In this document: positions 7,873-16,254 of the stretch, in pieces
Numbering within the stretch: position 1 is the first letter of the stretch
Layout: each line of letters begins with the position of its first letter
Assembly: GCA_964636125.1 (NCBI GenBank)
Contig: CAZWPX010000019.1
Span: 1 to 64,000 of the forward strand
Length of the DNA stretch: 64,000 nucleotides
DNA from: CAJINA01 sp964636125
Lineage (GTDB): Bacteria; Desulfobacterota; Desulfobacteria; Desulfobacterales; CAJINA01
Reading direction: 5' to 3'
Translations under genes and position numbers: made by a program
The notes under the pieces: model-generated
What the model was told of the DNA's origin: nothing
The model's input: the letters and a program-made list of their open reading frames with translations, nothing else
Database searches by the model: none

Positions 7873-8844
7873 CTATTTTCCCTTTTCCCGGGCCAGAACC
7901 TGTATGCAGGCGTCCACGACCGTCGCATCTAGCTGTTTCCCACGCTGGGATTTCAATTCCGCCAGCGCCGCTATCGATCCTCTTGCCTGGCGATAAGGGC
8001 GAAAGCAGGTGATGGCGTCGACCACATCTGCAACCGCCAGAATGCGGGCCTCAAACAAAATGGCCTCTCCCTTGAGACCCTTCGGATATCCGGAACCATC
8101 CATGCGCTCGTGATGCTGGTAAACGGTCTGCGCCAGCGGCCAGGGAAAATCGATCTCTTTCAAAATGTCATAGGCAGCCTGTGGGTGCTCGCGGATGATG
8201 GCCTGTTCATGCGGGGACAATTCGCCCGACTTGTTCAAGATAGCCGACGGGACGAGGATCTTGCCGTGGTCGTGAATGGCGGCGGCCATGCGCAGGCCCT
8301 GGGTCCGTTCCCAGGAAAAACCCAGCTCTTCCGCAATCATCCGGCACAGTTTCTTGACCCGGCGCTGGTGGCCGGCGGTGTATGGATCACGCTTCTCGAC
8401 AATCAGCGACATGGCGTGGATCACACCGCCCATGGCCTTGCGAAACCGTTCCCGGCTCTCGTATAGCGGGGTCAGGTCACTGACGATTTCGATCATACCG
8501 GCCAGTGTCCCGTCATCTGCCAGGTAGGCGCTGGCAGTAATGATACCGGGAGCGCTGCGATCCCATGCACAATGCTTATCAGCTTCATAACAAAGCTTTT
8601 CCACCCCCTTGCCGATGCGACTCATGGGACAGGCCGCGGTACGACAAAAATCACCCGGAAAGACAACGTAGCACTTTTTCCCGAGCACTGCCTGCCGCCG
8701 GACCCCCAGCAGATTTTCAAAGGCTGCATTCACCAGCCGGACGGTGAAGTCGACATCAATCAGCATCACCGCTTCTGGCAGGGTTTCGATCACTTGAATC
8801 AGGTCCAGATCTGTTTTGGGAATGATAGAATTTGTTTGTTTCAT
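7873..8844 (-). CDS. PAS-HD-GYP protein, probable c-di-GMP phosphodiesterase
   Basis: The 323-residue protein has an N-terminal PAS domain (about residues 15-125), then an HD-GYP domain. The signature residues are present: RDPYTAGHQRRV, IHDHGKI (about 205-211), HHERMDGSGYPKGL and the conserved RILAVADVVDAI tail. HD-GYP proteins hydrolyse c-di-GMP in the cytoplasm. The PAS domain has the loop CYVVFPGDFCRTAACP, a Cys/Pro arrangement also seen in the third PAS of the kinase at 45158. No membrane segments are visible. It is convergent with hcp and separated from it by a terminator. Confidence 0.9.
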   Translation of the reverse strand: MKQTNSIIPKTDLDLIQVIETLPEAVMLIDVDFTVRLVNAAFENLLGVRRQAVLGKKCYVVFPGDFCRTAACPMSRIGKGVEKLCYEADKHCAWDRSAPGIITASAYLADDGTLAGMIEIVSDLTPLYESRERFRKAMGGVIHAMSLIVEKRDPYTAGHQRRVKKLCRMIAEELGFSWERTQGLRMAAAIHDHGKILVPSAILNKSGELSPHEQAIIREHPQAAYDILKEIDFPWPLAQTVYQHHERMDGSGYPKGLKGEAILFEARILAVADVVDAITCFRPYRQARGSIAALAELKSQRGKQLDATVVDACIQVLAREKGK

Positions 8845-9028
8845 GATCCAGCTTTATCAGATAAGGTGATTTTTTTCAAAATCAAAGGGGAAATAAATTG
8901 CCAGTATAGTGGTCAGGATTTTTAGGACGGAACACTAAGTCATGGATCTTTGTTAATTGGTAATAACTGTTGTCTGTTCTCATTTATCCCCCAATGATAA
9001 TCGGTACGACCTGATTGAAAGGCGCAGT

Positions 9029-9451
9029 ATGGGCGGGAAAATTTCACTGCCGGTGGCAGCTATTCTTGAACAAGGCGCCGGCGGGGAGGGTATCGGCCGT
9101 CCTCAGGCCCTGGATCTGATGGCGCTTGCCCTGCATACCAAAGAGGTTTACGCCTTGATGGAAACAGCCAACCGGCTTTCCCGTGAGCAGTTCGGCAACA
9201 AGGGCGAAAATCATTTCCATATCGGCGCCAATGTGGCCCCCTGCCTGCTGAACTGCCGTTTTTGCTCGCTGACCCAGCAGGCCGGGATATTTGCAGAAGC
9301 GGTGGATTTCGGTGAAGAGCAGATCCTCGCCTGGGCCGGGCATGCCCGGGATTATGGCGCAGACGGCTTGAACCTGATGACCACGGGCACCTTTTCATTT
9401 CAAAAAGAGATGGACTGGGACCTGGATCTGCCGTCCAATTGCTATGATTAA
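9029..9451 (+). pseudogene. 5' remnant of a biotin-synthase-like radical SAM gene
   Basis: From ATG 9029 the frame encodes about 125 residues of a BioB/HydE-like radical SAM protein: a helical N-terminus, then FHIGANVAPCLLNCRFCSLT with the CxxxCxxC cluster motif, then the first strands of the barrel (DYGADGLNLMTTGTF). The match stops abruptly and 16 unrelated residues lead to a stop, so more than half of the usual ~330 residues is missing. No continuation is visible in the other frames before the convergent YeeE gene. I regard it as a deletion remnant; a short functional product is very unlikely. Confidence 0.75.
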
Positions 9452-9462
9452 GGCAGTTTGTG

Positions 9463-9489
9463 ACTACTCAGCCTGACTACGTGAGTAGT
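9463..9489. terminator. Hairpin between convergent genes
   Basis: ACTACTCA and TGAGTAGT form a perfect 8-bp stem around an 11-base loop, placed in the short space between the radical-SAM remnant and the convergent YeeE/YedE gene. There is no long T run. It may act as a weak bidirectional terminator. Confidence 0.4.
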
Positions 9490-9491
9490 TG

Positions 9492-10016
9492 CTACAGCCC
9501 CTTTTTCTCAAAGAATCGAAACAAGAATACAATAAATGCCACGAACAAAATGATGACGATCCAGTGATTGATCCCGAGTACCTGGGGCAGTGTTATTTTT
9601 CCAAAATTTCCGATACCAATAACGTTTGCTTTAAAAAATGGGTACGCATAGGCATACAGGCCGCCACCGGCCAGCATCCCGAGAATTCCCCATAAGGCAT
9701 CAATTCTGCCTTCACCCAGGGCCCCCCCGGCCGTTCCGGGGCAGTAGCCTAAAACAGCCCAGCCTATGCCGAACAAGGTCCCCCCAACCACCTGGGCGCC
9801 GATGGAGGTTCCCTTGATGCTCAGCTTAACAACTCCCAGATCATTGAGCAGGTAGATCCCCACCGTGCCCACCGCGATGGCACTGAGCATGAACTTGAAA
9901 ATGGTCATGTCCATCAGCCGCAGAGCGCCGACCTGTTTTTCGAATCTTATTACTTCAGATTTTTGAAGCAGGACTCCAAAAATTATTCCGGTTAACAATC
10001 CATATACAAGGCTCAT
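9492..10016 (-). CDS. YeeE/YedE-family sulfur transport protein, half A
   Basis: The 174-residue membrane protein has about five hydrophobic segments and the family's conserved Cys motif GYCPGTAGGALGEG near residue 90. YeeE/YedE proteins move thiosulfate or other sulfur species across the inner membrane, using Cys residues in the channel. Many anaerobes encode the protein as two half-length genes, as here: the second half starts 12 bp upstream at 10547. The start ATG 10016 has a strong site (agggaggtgtacc). Substrate is inferred from the family only. Confidence 0.9.
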   Translation of the reverse strand: MSLVYGLLTGIIFGVLLQKSEVIRFEKQVGALRLMDMTIFKFMLSAIAVGTVGIYLLNDLGVVKLSIKGTSIGAQVVGGTLFGIGWAVLGYCPGTAGGALGEGRIDALWGILGMLAGGGLYAYAYPFFKANVIGIGNFGKITLPQVLGINHWIVIILFVAFIVFLFRFFEKKGL

Positions 10017-10028
10017 GGTACACCTCCC

Positions 10029-10547
10029 TTATTTTTTATACATAAGCCGGGCGGTGATCAGCCCTGCAAGAAAGAAAAAGGTCATGGCAATAAAGCCGCT
10101 GACCGCCAGTTGGGCCAGGCCGCTGAGACCGTGCCCACTGGGGCAGCCGCCGGCCAGCCGTACCCCGAACAGGGCTATGGCGCCCCCTATAAATGCGGCA
10201 ACGCCTCTTTTAACCTGGCTATCGCCGAAACTTTCCGCCCACATGGGCGGCACCTTTACAATGTCAAAGGATCTGGAAGCACTGGCGGAGATTAAAGACC
10301 CGACAAAAACACCAACAACGAATAACAACTGCCAGTTGGGCAGGGAGCCAGGGCCGTACTTGCCCTTTTTGGTAGTGAAATATTCGATTCCGGATGTATC
10401 AATACCCACCGTCTTTTCGATGACGGCGGCCGATCGGGCGAATGTGGTTGATGCGCCTAAATATTTACCGGCCACCAGGACCGATAAAACCAGCAGCAGT
10501 CCGGCCAGGGCTCCGGCGATATAGGGATTCCATGTTTTACTTTTCAT
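10029..10547 (-). CDS. YeeE/YedE-family sulfur transport protein, half B
   Basis: This 172-residue membrane protein starts at ATG 10547, with aaaggaggtcat in front; a longer upstream frame to 10778 has no support. It has an N-terminal membrane segment, a soluble loop (about residues 35-70) and the conserved GGCPSGHGLSGLAQ motif near residue 130. It pairs with the next gene to make the two-part transporter. A near-perfect sigma-54 promoter lies at 10591-10606 on the same strand, so the pair is probably induced by an enhancer-binding activator. Confidence 0.9.
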   Translation of the reverse strand: MKSKTWNPYIAGALAGLLLVLSVLVAGKYLGASTTFARSAAVIEKTVGIDTSGIEYFTTKKGKYGPGSLPNWQLLFVVGVFVGSLISASASRSFDIVKVPPMWAESFGDSQVKRGVAAFIGGAIALFGVRLAGGCPSGHGLSGLAQLAVSGFIAMTFFFLAGLITARLMYKK

Positions 10548-10590
10548 ATGACCTCCTTTAATGTGGTAGCAACTTTCTGGAGACCATATT

Positions 10591-10606
10591 AGCAATATTT
10601 GTGCCA
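10591..10606 (-). promoter_or_regulatory. Sigma-54 promoter of the YeeE/YedE pair
   Basis: Read leftwards, TGGCAC-AAATA-TTGCT matches the -24/-12 consensus exactly (-24 element at 10601-10606, -12 element at 10591-10595). The predicted start lies about 30 bases ahead of the start codon at 10547, leaving room for the strong ribosome-binding site. Confidence 0.78.
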
Positions 10607-10919
10607 CGATAGTGTATACCAGAATGTAACTACGCACCGGGTCAGGCCGAAGCTGTTTAGACTGAAGGCTGTCGGGGACAGCAAAGCACGATATCCGTGT
10701 TTTTGCCGAAATATCTGATGCTTGCACCATCCATGGCTTTAAAATTTGTTTTTTCCTAACACGCTTCAGCCTATTCAACTGAGTTGCTACAAAAGCAGTA
10801 ACCGTAACGTCCGCTGTGCTCTGGTAACGTCACCATGTGTAAGCCTGCGTAATCCATTACACTCTTGCACGCCGGCAGGGCCCGTATATGTATTCTTTTC
10901 CCACGTCCTGGATATTTAG

Positions 10920-11078
10920 TTAGCACCCATCCATAAATCCAAGATTCCAGGATGGAGCTATTTGCTTTTAGCGGTTAGAAATTAGCTAATACACTGTATT
11001 TTAGGCATTTTCTCTAACACCTAATGGCTAAAAGCTAACAGCTTCCATCTTTGATTTCCAATCATGGATGGATACTAA
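10920..11078 (+). repeat. 159-bp MITE-like element, copy 1
   Basis: The ends TTAGCACCCATCCAT and (inverted) TTAGTATCCATCCAT bound 159 bp. The interior has inner inverted segments (GCTTTTAGC and GCTAAAAGC). Copies of identical length lie at 18949-19107 (opposite orientation) and 49884-50042 (same orientation). It has no coding capacity. It fills much of the 10548-11187 gap; the rest holds the two promoters and a repeated GTAACGTC (10809 and 10831 areas) of unknown meaning. Confidence 0.8.
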
Positions 11079-11128
11079 TTAAGTGAAACAATATAGGAAT
11101 CTATACAAACGTAGTGGGTCGGGATCAT

Positions 11129-11143
11129 TGGCACAGAACTTGA
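11129..11143 (+). promoter_or_regulatory. Sigma-54-type promoter of the symporter-UspA gene
   Basis: TGGCAC-AGAAC-TTGA has a perfect -24 element and correct spacing; the -12 element has GA instead of GC. A start near 11154 gives a 34-base leader with the ribosome-binding site aaaaggag before ATG 11188. Confidence 0.65.
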
Positions 11144-11187
11144 TATGGGAAAGGCAAGTTAGAAACAGTCCCTAAAAGGAGAACCAC

Positions 11188-12762
11188 ATGTGGAAAGTAT
11201 TATCCCTGCTGCAGAAAAATCTGGTCTGGTCAATCCCCATATCCATGGCCTGCGGGCTTTTGTATGGCTACCTTTTTAATGCAGGTCCGCTAAAACAATT
11301 TATTATTCCGGTCACTTTCATCATGGTCTATCCCATGATGGCGACCTTGAATGTCAAAAGTGTTTTCAAGGGGCATGATTATAAGATCCAGGTTGCCACC
11401 CAGTTGATCAATTTTATCCTGATTCCGATCGTAGCCTATTACGTCGGCAAACTGTTTTTCGGCGGCGGTCCTGAAAAATACGGACTCTGGGCGGTGGGCC
11501 TTTTTCTGATCGGCGTGCTGCCCACCTCCGGGATGACCATCTCGTGGACCGGTTTTGCCAAAGGCAACAAGGAGGCCGCGATCAAGATGGTGGTTTTCGG
11601 CCTGGTGATCGGGTCTGCGGCGGCGCCGGTCTATACAAAGGTCTTCATGGGGGCCACGGTCGATGTCGACATGCTGCACATGTTCCAGCAGATTGCTATT
11701 TTTGTTTTTGTTCCCTTTTTCGCCGGACTCGCCACCCAGGCCTATGCCAGGAACAAATTTGGCGAGAAGCAGTGGAACCAGAAAATCAAACCCAGGTTCC
11801 CACCCATATCGGCCCTGGGAGTGGTCCTGATCGCCTTTGTGGCCATGTCCCTGAAAGCGAAACATATTATCGCCAATCCCGGCGATATTCTGACCATCCT
11901 GATTCCATTGGCGGTTTTCTACCTGGTCTCCTATGTTTTCCTGTCGGTTGTCGGGAAGCTGTTTTTCAAAAGGGAAGACGCCATTGCCATGGTCTTCGGC
12001 GTGGTCATGCGGGACCTGTCGATCGCCCTGGCCATTGCCATGACCGCCTTTGGCAAGCAGGGGATTACCATCGCCCTGCTGATCGCCCTGGCCTACGTCA
12101 TCCAGATCCAGTCAGCGGCCTGGTATGTGCGTTTTGTGGAAAAGATTTTTGGGAAAGCACCGCAAAAAGAGTTGCCGTCGCAGACCGTCGAGGCTCCTGC
12201 GCAACCCCAGGCCGCGCCTTTTGCCCCGGAGCTTGCGGGTGAACCGGAAACCATGGTCCCGGATATTCAAAAGATTCTTTATGCTACTGATTTGTCCAAC
12301 ACCGCCCGGCACGCGGTGCGCTACGCCTGTAGTATCGGCCACCGTTACGGAGCCCAGGTCACCCTTTTACATGTTATTCCCGACCTGGTTGACGAACTGT
12401 CCAGTGGGGCCGGTATCAATCTGGCGGACCACATGGACAGTAAAGACTGGGAAAACTTTAATGAAAACGGGTTGCAGAAAGCGCGGGCGGCCATTACCAG
12501 GCGCATCCATAAAACATCACTCAAGGTAAAACAGGAAATACCAGAGTGCCCGGTAAACGGAAAAAATGTTCTCGTTAAAATCGGCAACCCTGTAAAGAAA
12601 ATTGTTTCAACCGCTGAAAAAGGAGCCTATGATCTGGTGATCATGGGAACACACGGGCATGGAAAATTCGAGGAAGCCATCATCGGCAGTGTGGCCAGCG
12701 AGGTAATTCGCACAAGTGCCGTGCCTGTCCTGGTGGTCCGGCTACCTGGTGCCCATCCATAA
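11188..12762 (+). CDS. Bile acid:Na+ symporter/ACR3-superfamily permease fused to a UspA domain
   Basis: The 524-residue protein has about ten membrane segments in residues 1-325 with the BASS/ACR3-type pattern (FIMVYPMMATLNV, GVLPTSGMTISWTG, FGVVMRDLSIALAIAM). A Pro/Gln linker (about 330-355) leads to a cytoplasmic universal-stress domain starting DIQKILYATDLSNTARHA, with the nucleotide motif GTHGHGKFEEAIIGSVASEV near the end. The permease may export or import an organic anion or arsenite-like oxyanion; the substrate cannot be read from sequence. The UspA part could couple transport to ATP status. Sigma-54 promoter upstream. The last codons and the stop lie in a repeat fragment (12749-12787), so the C-terminus may have been altered by it. 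Confidence 0.88.
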   Translation: MWKVLSLLQKNLVWSIPISMACGLLYGYLFNAGPLKQFIIPVTFIMVYPMMATLNVKSVFKGHDYKIQVATQLINFILIPIVAYYVGKLFFGGGPEKYGLWAVGLFLIGVLPTSGMTISWTGFAKGNKEAAIKMVVFGLVIGSAAAPVYTKVFMGATVDVDMLHMFQQIAIFVFVPFFAGLATQAYARNKFGEKQWNQKIKPRFPPISALGVVLIAFVAMSLKAKHIIANPGDILTILIPLAVFYLVSYVFLSVVGKLFFKREDAIAMVFGVVMRDLSIALAIAMTAFGKQGITIALLIALAYVIQIQSAAWYVRFVEKIFGKAPQKELPSQTVEAPAQPQAAPFAPELAGEPETMVPDIQKILYATDLSNTARHAVRYACSIGHRYGAQVTLLHVIPDLVDELSSGAGINLADHMDSKDWENFNENGLQKARAAITRRIHKTSLKVKQEIPECPVNGKNVLVKIGNPVKKIVSTAEKGAYDLVIMGTHGHGKFEEAIIGSVASEVIRTSAVPVLVVRLPGAHP

Positions 12763-12787
12763 ATTCAAAATTTCAGGATGGCACTAC
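12749..12787. repeat. Short hairpin derivative of the 159-bp element; supplies a stop codon
   Basis: GTGCCCATCC at 12749-12758 and GGATGGCAC at the other end form a stem around an AT-rich loop containing ATAAATTC. The sequence is the left end of the 159-bp repeat. The TAA stop of the symporter-UspA gene (12760-12762) is part of this repeat, as are its last residues (AHP). Confidence 0.6.
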
Positions 12788-12807
12788 CTAAGAACAAAAG
12801 GTGAAAA

Positions 12808-12848
12808 AGCTCCCTCTCCCTTGATGGGAGAGGGTCGGGGTGAGGGTG
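12808..12848. repeat. CCCTCTCCC...GGGAGAGGG palindrome
   Basis: CCCTCTCCC, a TTGAT loop, and GGGAGAGGG form a 9-bp stem followed by TCGGGGTGAGGGTG. This palindrome type occurs between genes in many unrelated bacteria. It may help end the symporter transcript. Confidence 0.6.
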
Positions 12849-12947
12849 CGTAAGATAATCCTTTCCCGCCGAGGGAGTGGATATTTGACTGTTGATGCGA
12901 GTTCCGAGGCCCTAATAACCAGTTGTGTACAAATGAAGGACAGTTTT

Positions 12948-13043
12948 TATAGCGTTTGGCTGAGGCAATATTTGATGTCATCGATATTCCCGTGAAGATT
13001 CAAAAACTACCACATCTATTACGCTATTTTGACAAACGCTATA
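12948..13043. repeat. MITE-like element with TATAGCGTTTG ends, copy 2
   Basis: TATAGCGTTTG (12948-12958) and CAAACGCTATA (13033-13043) are exact 11-bp inverted ends of a 96-bp element. Copy 1 is at 2788-2883. This copy ends 14 bp before the trxB start codon and must lie in its leader or promoter. Confidence 0.65.
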
Positions 13044-13057
13044 TTCAGGAGGAAAAG

Positions 13058-13987
13058 ATGCAATCAAAACATTATGATCTGGTAATTATCGGGGGCGGGC
13101 CGGCCGGGCTTACCGCAGGCCTGTATGCTTCCCGGGCGCGCTTGAAGACCCTGCTGGTTGAAAAGATGGTTCCCGGGGGCCAGATTCTGGTTACCGACTG
13201 GATAGAAAATTACCCCGGATTTCCCGAGGGCATCAGCGGATTTGACCTGGCCCAGAAGATCGCGGATCAGGCTGGTCGTTTCGATCTGGAAATCATCACC
13301 GAAGAAGTCCGGTCCATTGAAGTGGAGGGTGCCTTAAAAAAGGTTAGCCTGGGAAAAGAAACTATTACCAGCCATGCACTTATTATTGCGTCAGGTGCTT
13401 CACCTCGTAAGCTGGGTCTTCCGGGGGAAAATCAGTTTTTCGGGAAAGGGTTGTCTACGTGTGCCACATGCGACGCTCCTTTTTACAAAGACCGCGTCGT
13501 GGCTGCCATAGGTGGTGGTGACACGGCTGTCCAGGAAAGTATCTATCTGACGAAGTTCGCGAAAAAAGTATATCTGATTCACCGCAGGGACGAGTTGCGG
13601 GCAACTAAAATCCTCCAGGAGCGGGTCCTGGCGAACGAAAAAATTGAAATGCTGTGGGACACGGTCCCCACCCGGTTCAGCGGATTGTTTGCGGTCGATA
13701 CGGTCGCTATAGAAAATGTGAAAACCGGTGAAGCCCGGGACTTGAAAGTGGATGGCTGCTTTGTCTGGGTCGGCATCCTGCCGAACACTGCTTTTTTGAA
13801 TAATTGCGTGACAGTTGATGATGCCGGTTTTATTGTTGTTAATGCCCGGATGGAAACGTCTGTCCCGGGCGTGTATGCCGTGGGTGACGTGCGGGATACA
13901 CCTTTGCGCCAGATTGCGTCGGCGGTCGGTGACGCGGCCATCGCCGCATTTTCGGCCGGGCATTATGTTGAGAACCTGAACAAATAA
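13058..13987 (+). CDS. trxB: Thioredoxin-disulfide reductase
   Basis: The 309-residue flavoprotein has the FAD-binding GGGPAGLTAGLYASRA motif near the N-terminus, the redox-active CATC (in STCATCDAPFY, about residue 133), the NADPH-binding IGGGDTAVQES motif and the C-terminal GVYAVGDVRD flavin motif. It reduces thioredoxin with NAD(P)H in the cytoplasm. ATG 13058 follows caggaggaaaag. The gene is 13 bp upstream of the RACo-like gene and likely co-transcribed, which suggests a role in keeping that protein or its partners reduced; this is inference. A MITE-like element sits directly upstream. Confidence 0.95.
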   Translation: MQSKHYDLVIIGGGPAGLTAGLYASRARLKTLLVEKMVPGGQILVTDWIENYPGFPEGISGFDLAQKIADQAGRFDLEIITEEVRSIEVEGALKKVSLGKETITSHALIIASGASPRKLGLPGENQFFGKGLSTCATCDAPFYKDRVVAAIGGGDTAVQESIYLTKFAKKVYLIHRRDELRATKILQERVLANEKIEMLWDTVPTRFSGLFAVDTVAIENVKTGEARDLKVDGCFVWVGILPNTAFLNNCVTVDDAGFIVVNARMETSVPGVYAVGDVRDTPLRQIASAVGDAAIAAFSAGHYVENLNK

Positions 13988-14000
13988 TCGAGGGACCACC

Positions 14001-16082
14001 ATGGGAAAATGTGTCAATCATCCGGACCGGGAAACCAGCTATTTATGTTCCAAACACAATATTTACATGTGTGAAGAGTGCCTTGAGTGCCGCGACCCGA
14101 AAATATACTGTAAATTCAGGTCAGCCTGCCCCATCTGGTTCATGACCCGGCGGAAAAAAGGGTTGGATGCGGATGAAAAAAGGGCTGCGGTGGAAGAGAG
14201 CCAGGCATACGAAGTGACCTTTGCGCCGGATGGCAGGCAGGTCAAGGTTCCGGAAGGCACCACCCTCTTGAATGCGGCCCGCCTGGCCGATGTCCATATC
14301 AATGCCTCCTGCAACGGCAAAGGCGCCTGCGGCAAGTGCAAGCTGGTTGTCGAATCCGGGGAAGTTGAACAGGTCGCAACGCCGCTGCTGACCGATGGTG
14401 AGAAAGAAAAAGGATATGTGCTGGCCTGCCTGAGCAAGGTGACCGGGGATGTGGTGGTGAAGGTTCCCGAAGAGGTCGTTGAACAGAAACTCAAGGTGGC
14501 CGGCATGGGTCAGGTGGTTACTGAGCGTCTCAAGGGGCTGGTGGAGGAGATTGATCCCATGCTCAGGGAAGTCGCTCTGGAGCTGCTCCCTCCCACTCTG
14601 GAAGATTCGGTCAGCGACCTGGACCGGTTGAACCGCGGGCTGAAGAAAGTGGGCTGTGACGTGGCCCGGCTTAACGTGGGCATCAAAGTGATGCGCCAGC
14701 TGGCCCAGGCGGCGCGCGAAGATAACTGGAAGATAACCGCCGCAATTATCCGGCGCAAATGTTCCAACGAAATTCTGGAGGTACGTCCGGGAAACGGAGA
14801 GGATCGGATTTGCGGCCTGGCCATAGATGTGGGAACAACCTCCATCGTGGTCTATCTGGTCGATATGACCGATGGCACCGTGCTGGCCGCAGCGTCCGGG
14901 CACAACCGGCAGGCGGCCTGCGGGGATGACGTGATCAACCGGATCGTCTGCGCGGAAAAAGACGGCGTTAAAAAATTGAGCGCCATGGCCCTGGCCACCA
15001 TCAACAACCTGATCGGCGAAGCCCTGGAAAGTGCCGGGGTCGCGCCCGGACGGGTTAAAAACGTAGTGGTTTCCGGCAATACCACCATGGCACACCTGCT
15101 GCTCAAGATAGAGCCGCAGTATATCCGGCGGGAACCCTACATCCCGACGGTGTCGGAGTTCCCGATTTTAAAAGCCGGCGAGATCGGCATCAAGGCCCAT
15201 CCCTCGGCTGCGGTTTACATCATGCCCGGACCGGCCAGCTACGTGGGCGGCGACATCGTCTCCGGGATCCTCTACACCGGATTTCACCGTGAAGCGCCGT
15301 TGACGCTCTTTATCGACATCGGCACCAACGGCGAAATCGTACTGGGCAACAACGAGTGGCTCATGACCGCCGCCTGCAGCGCGGGGCCCGCTTTTGAGGG
15401 CGGGGGAATTCGCTGGGGCATGCGCGCCGAGGAGGGTGCCATTGAAAAAGTGACCATCGAGCCGGACACGCTGGAGCCTGACAATACGACGGTCGGAGAC
15501 AAGGCCCCCCGGGGTATCTGCGGGTCAGGCATGATCGACCTGATTTCTGAGCTTTTGGAAACAGGGATAGTTGACCGCAGCGGGACGTTCCAGGCCGAAA
15601 CGGATAATCCCAGGATTGTCCGGGTGAATGACGAAGCCGCCTATGTCCTCGCTTTTGCGAAAGAGACCCCCATGGAAGAGGACATTGTTTTTACCGAATC
15701 CGATCTGAAAAACCTGATCTACAGCAAGGGGGCCGTTTATGCGGGTTTTACAACGCTGCTCAGTGAAGCCGGCCTGGATTTTAGCCTGGTTGACCGCATT
15801 ATCATTTCCGGGGGCTTCGGCCAGTATCTCAATGTGGAAAAAGCGGTAAGGATCGGTCTGCTGCCGGATATTGAGCGGGACAAGTTTGCCTACATGGGGA
15901 ACAGCTCCATTGCCGGAGCCTACATGGCGCTGCTGTCCAACACGTTCCGCCAGGAGGCGCTGGAAATATGCAACAACATGACCTATGTCGATTTTTCCAG
16001 TAACAGTCGCTATATGGATGAATTTACGTCGGCCCTGTTTCTGCCGCACACCAACCTGGAAATGTTTCCGACGGTTTCCTGA
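14001..16082 (+). CDS. RACo-like 2Fe-2S/ASKHA ATPase with N-terminal zinc-finger-like region
   Basis: The 693-residue protein has three parts. Residues 1-50 carry regularly spaced Cys/His (CVNHPDRETSYLC, CEECLECRD, YCKFRSACP) resembling a B-box-type zinc finger. Residues 65-155 are a plant-type ferredoxin with CNGKGACGKC plus a distal Cys (LACLS). The remainder is the DUF4445/ASKHA fold of reductive activators of corrinoid proteins, with LAIDVGTTSIVVYLVD, NTTMAHLLL, IDIGTNGEIVLG and IISGGFGQYL. Such proteins use ATP to drive reduction of Co(II) corrinoids in methyltransferase systems. The zinc-finger-like extension is unusual. No methyltransferase or corrinoid protein gene is nearby. Confidence 0.88.
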   Translation: MGKCVNHPDRETSYLCSKHNIYMCEECLECRDPKIYCKFRSACPIWFMTRRKKGLDADEKRAAVEESQAYEVTFAPDGRQVKVPEGTTLLNAARLADVHINASCNGKGACGKCKLVVESGEVEQVATPLLTDGEKEKGYVLACLSKVTGDVVVKVPEEVVEQKLKVAGMGQVVTERLKGLVEEIDPMLREVALELLPPTLEDSVSDLDRLNRGLKKVGCDVARLNVGIKVMRQLAQAAREDNWKITAAIIRRKCSNEILEVRPGNGEDRICGLAIDVGTTSIVVYLVDMTDGTVLAAASGHNRQAACGDDVINRIVCAEKDGVKKLSAMALATINNLIGEALESAGVAPGRVKNVVVSGNTTMAHLLLKIEPQYIRREPYIPTVSEFPILKAGEIGIKAHPSAAVYIMPGPASYVGGDIVSGILYTGFHREAPLTLFIDIGTNGEIVLGNNEWLMTAACSAGPAFEGGGIRWGMRAEEGAIEKVTIEPDTLEPDNTTVGDKAPRGICGSGMIDLISELLETGIVDRSGTFQAETDNPRIVRVNDEAAYVLAFAKETPMEEDIVFTESDLKNLIYSKGAVYAGFTTLLSEAGLDFSLVDRIIISGGFGQYLNVEKAVRIGLLPDIERDKFAYMGNSSIAGAYMALLSNTFRQEALEICNNMTYVDFSSNSRYMDEFTSALFLPHTNLEMFPTVS

Positions 16083-16254
16083 CACCAATGGCGCGGCAAT
16101 TGAACCCCCACAGGGAACGTCAGGTATGGATATCTACGAAGACATTTGGGAGTTTTTCAGCCAATAGGGCCAAAAGACTTTTTTGAGATGGGTTCTAAAC
16201 CATTAGTATGACATATTTTCGGGTTAATTTGCCTTGCCATCAGAGAGGTGTTCG

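Noticed and set aside
9029..9451. Functional biotin synthase
   Set aside because: Only the first ~125 residues match; the rest of the barrel, including downstream cluster and substrate residues, is absent, and the last 16 codons are unrelated.
10029..10778. Longer N-terminus for the YeeE/YedE half-protein starting at 10778
   Set aside because: The extra 77 residues are polar and unrelated, the strong ribosome-binding site is at 10547, and the sigma-54 promoter lies inside the extension.
16126..16167. Thirteen-codon ORF (MDIYEDIWEFFSQ) after the RACo-like gene
   Set aside because: It has a fair ribosome-binding site but no other support at this length; possibly a leader peptide, not enough evidence to list.
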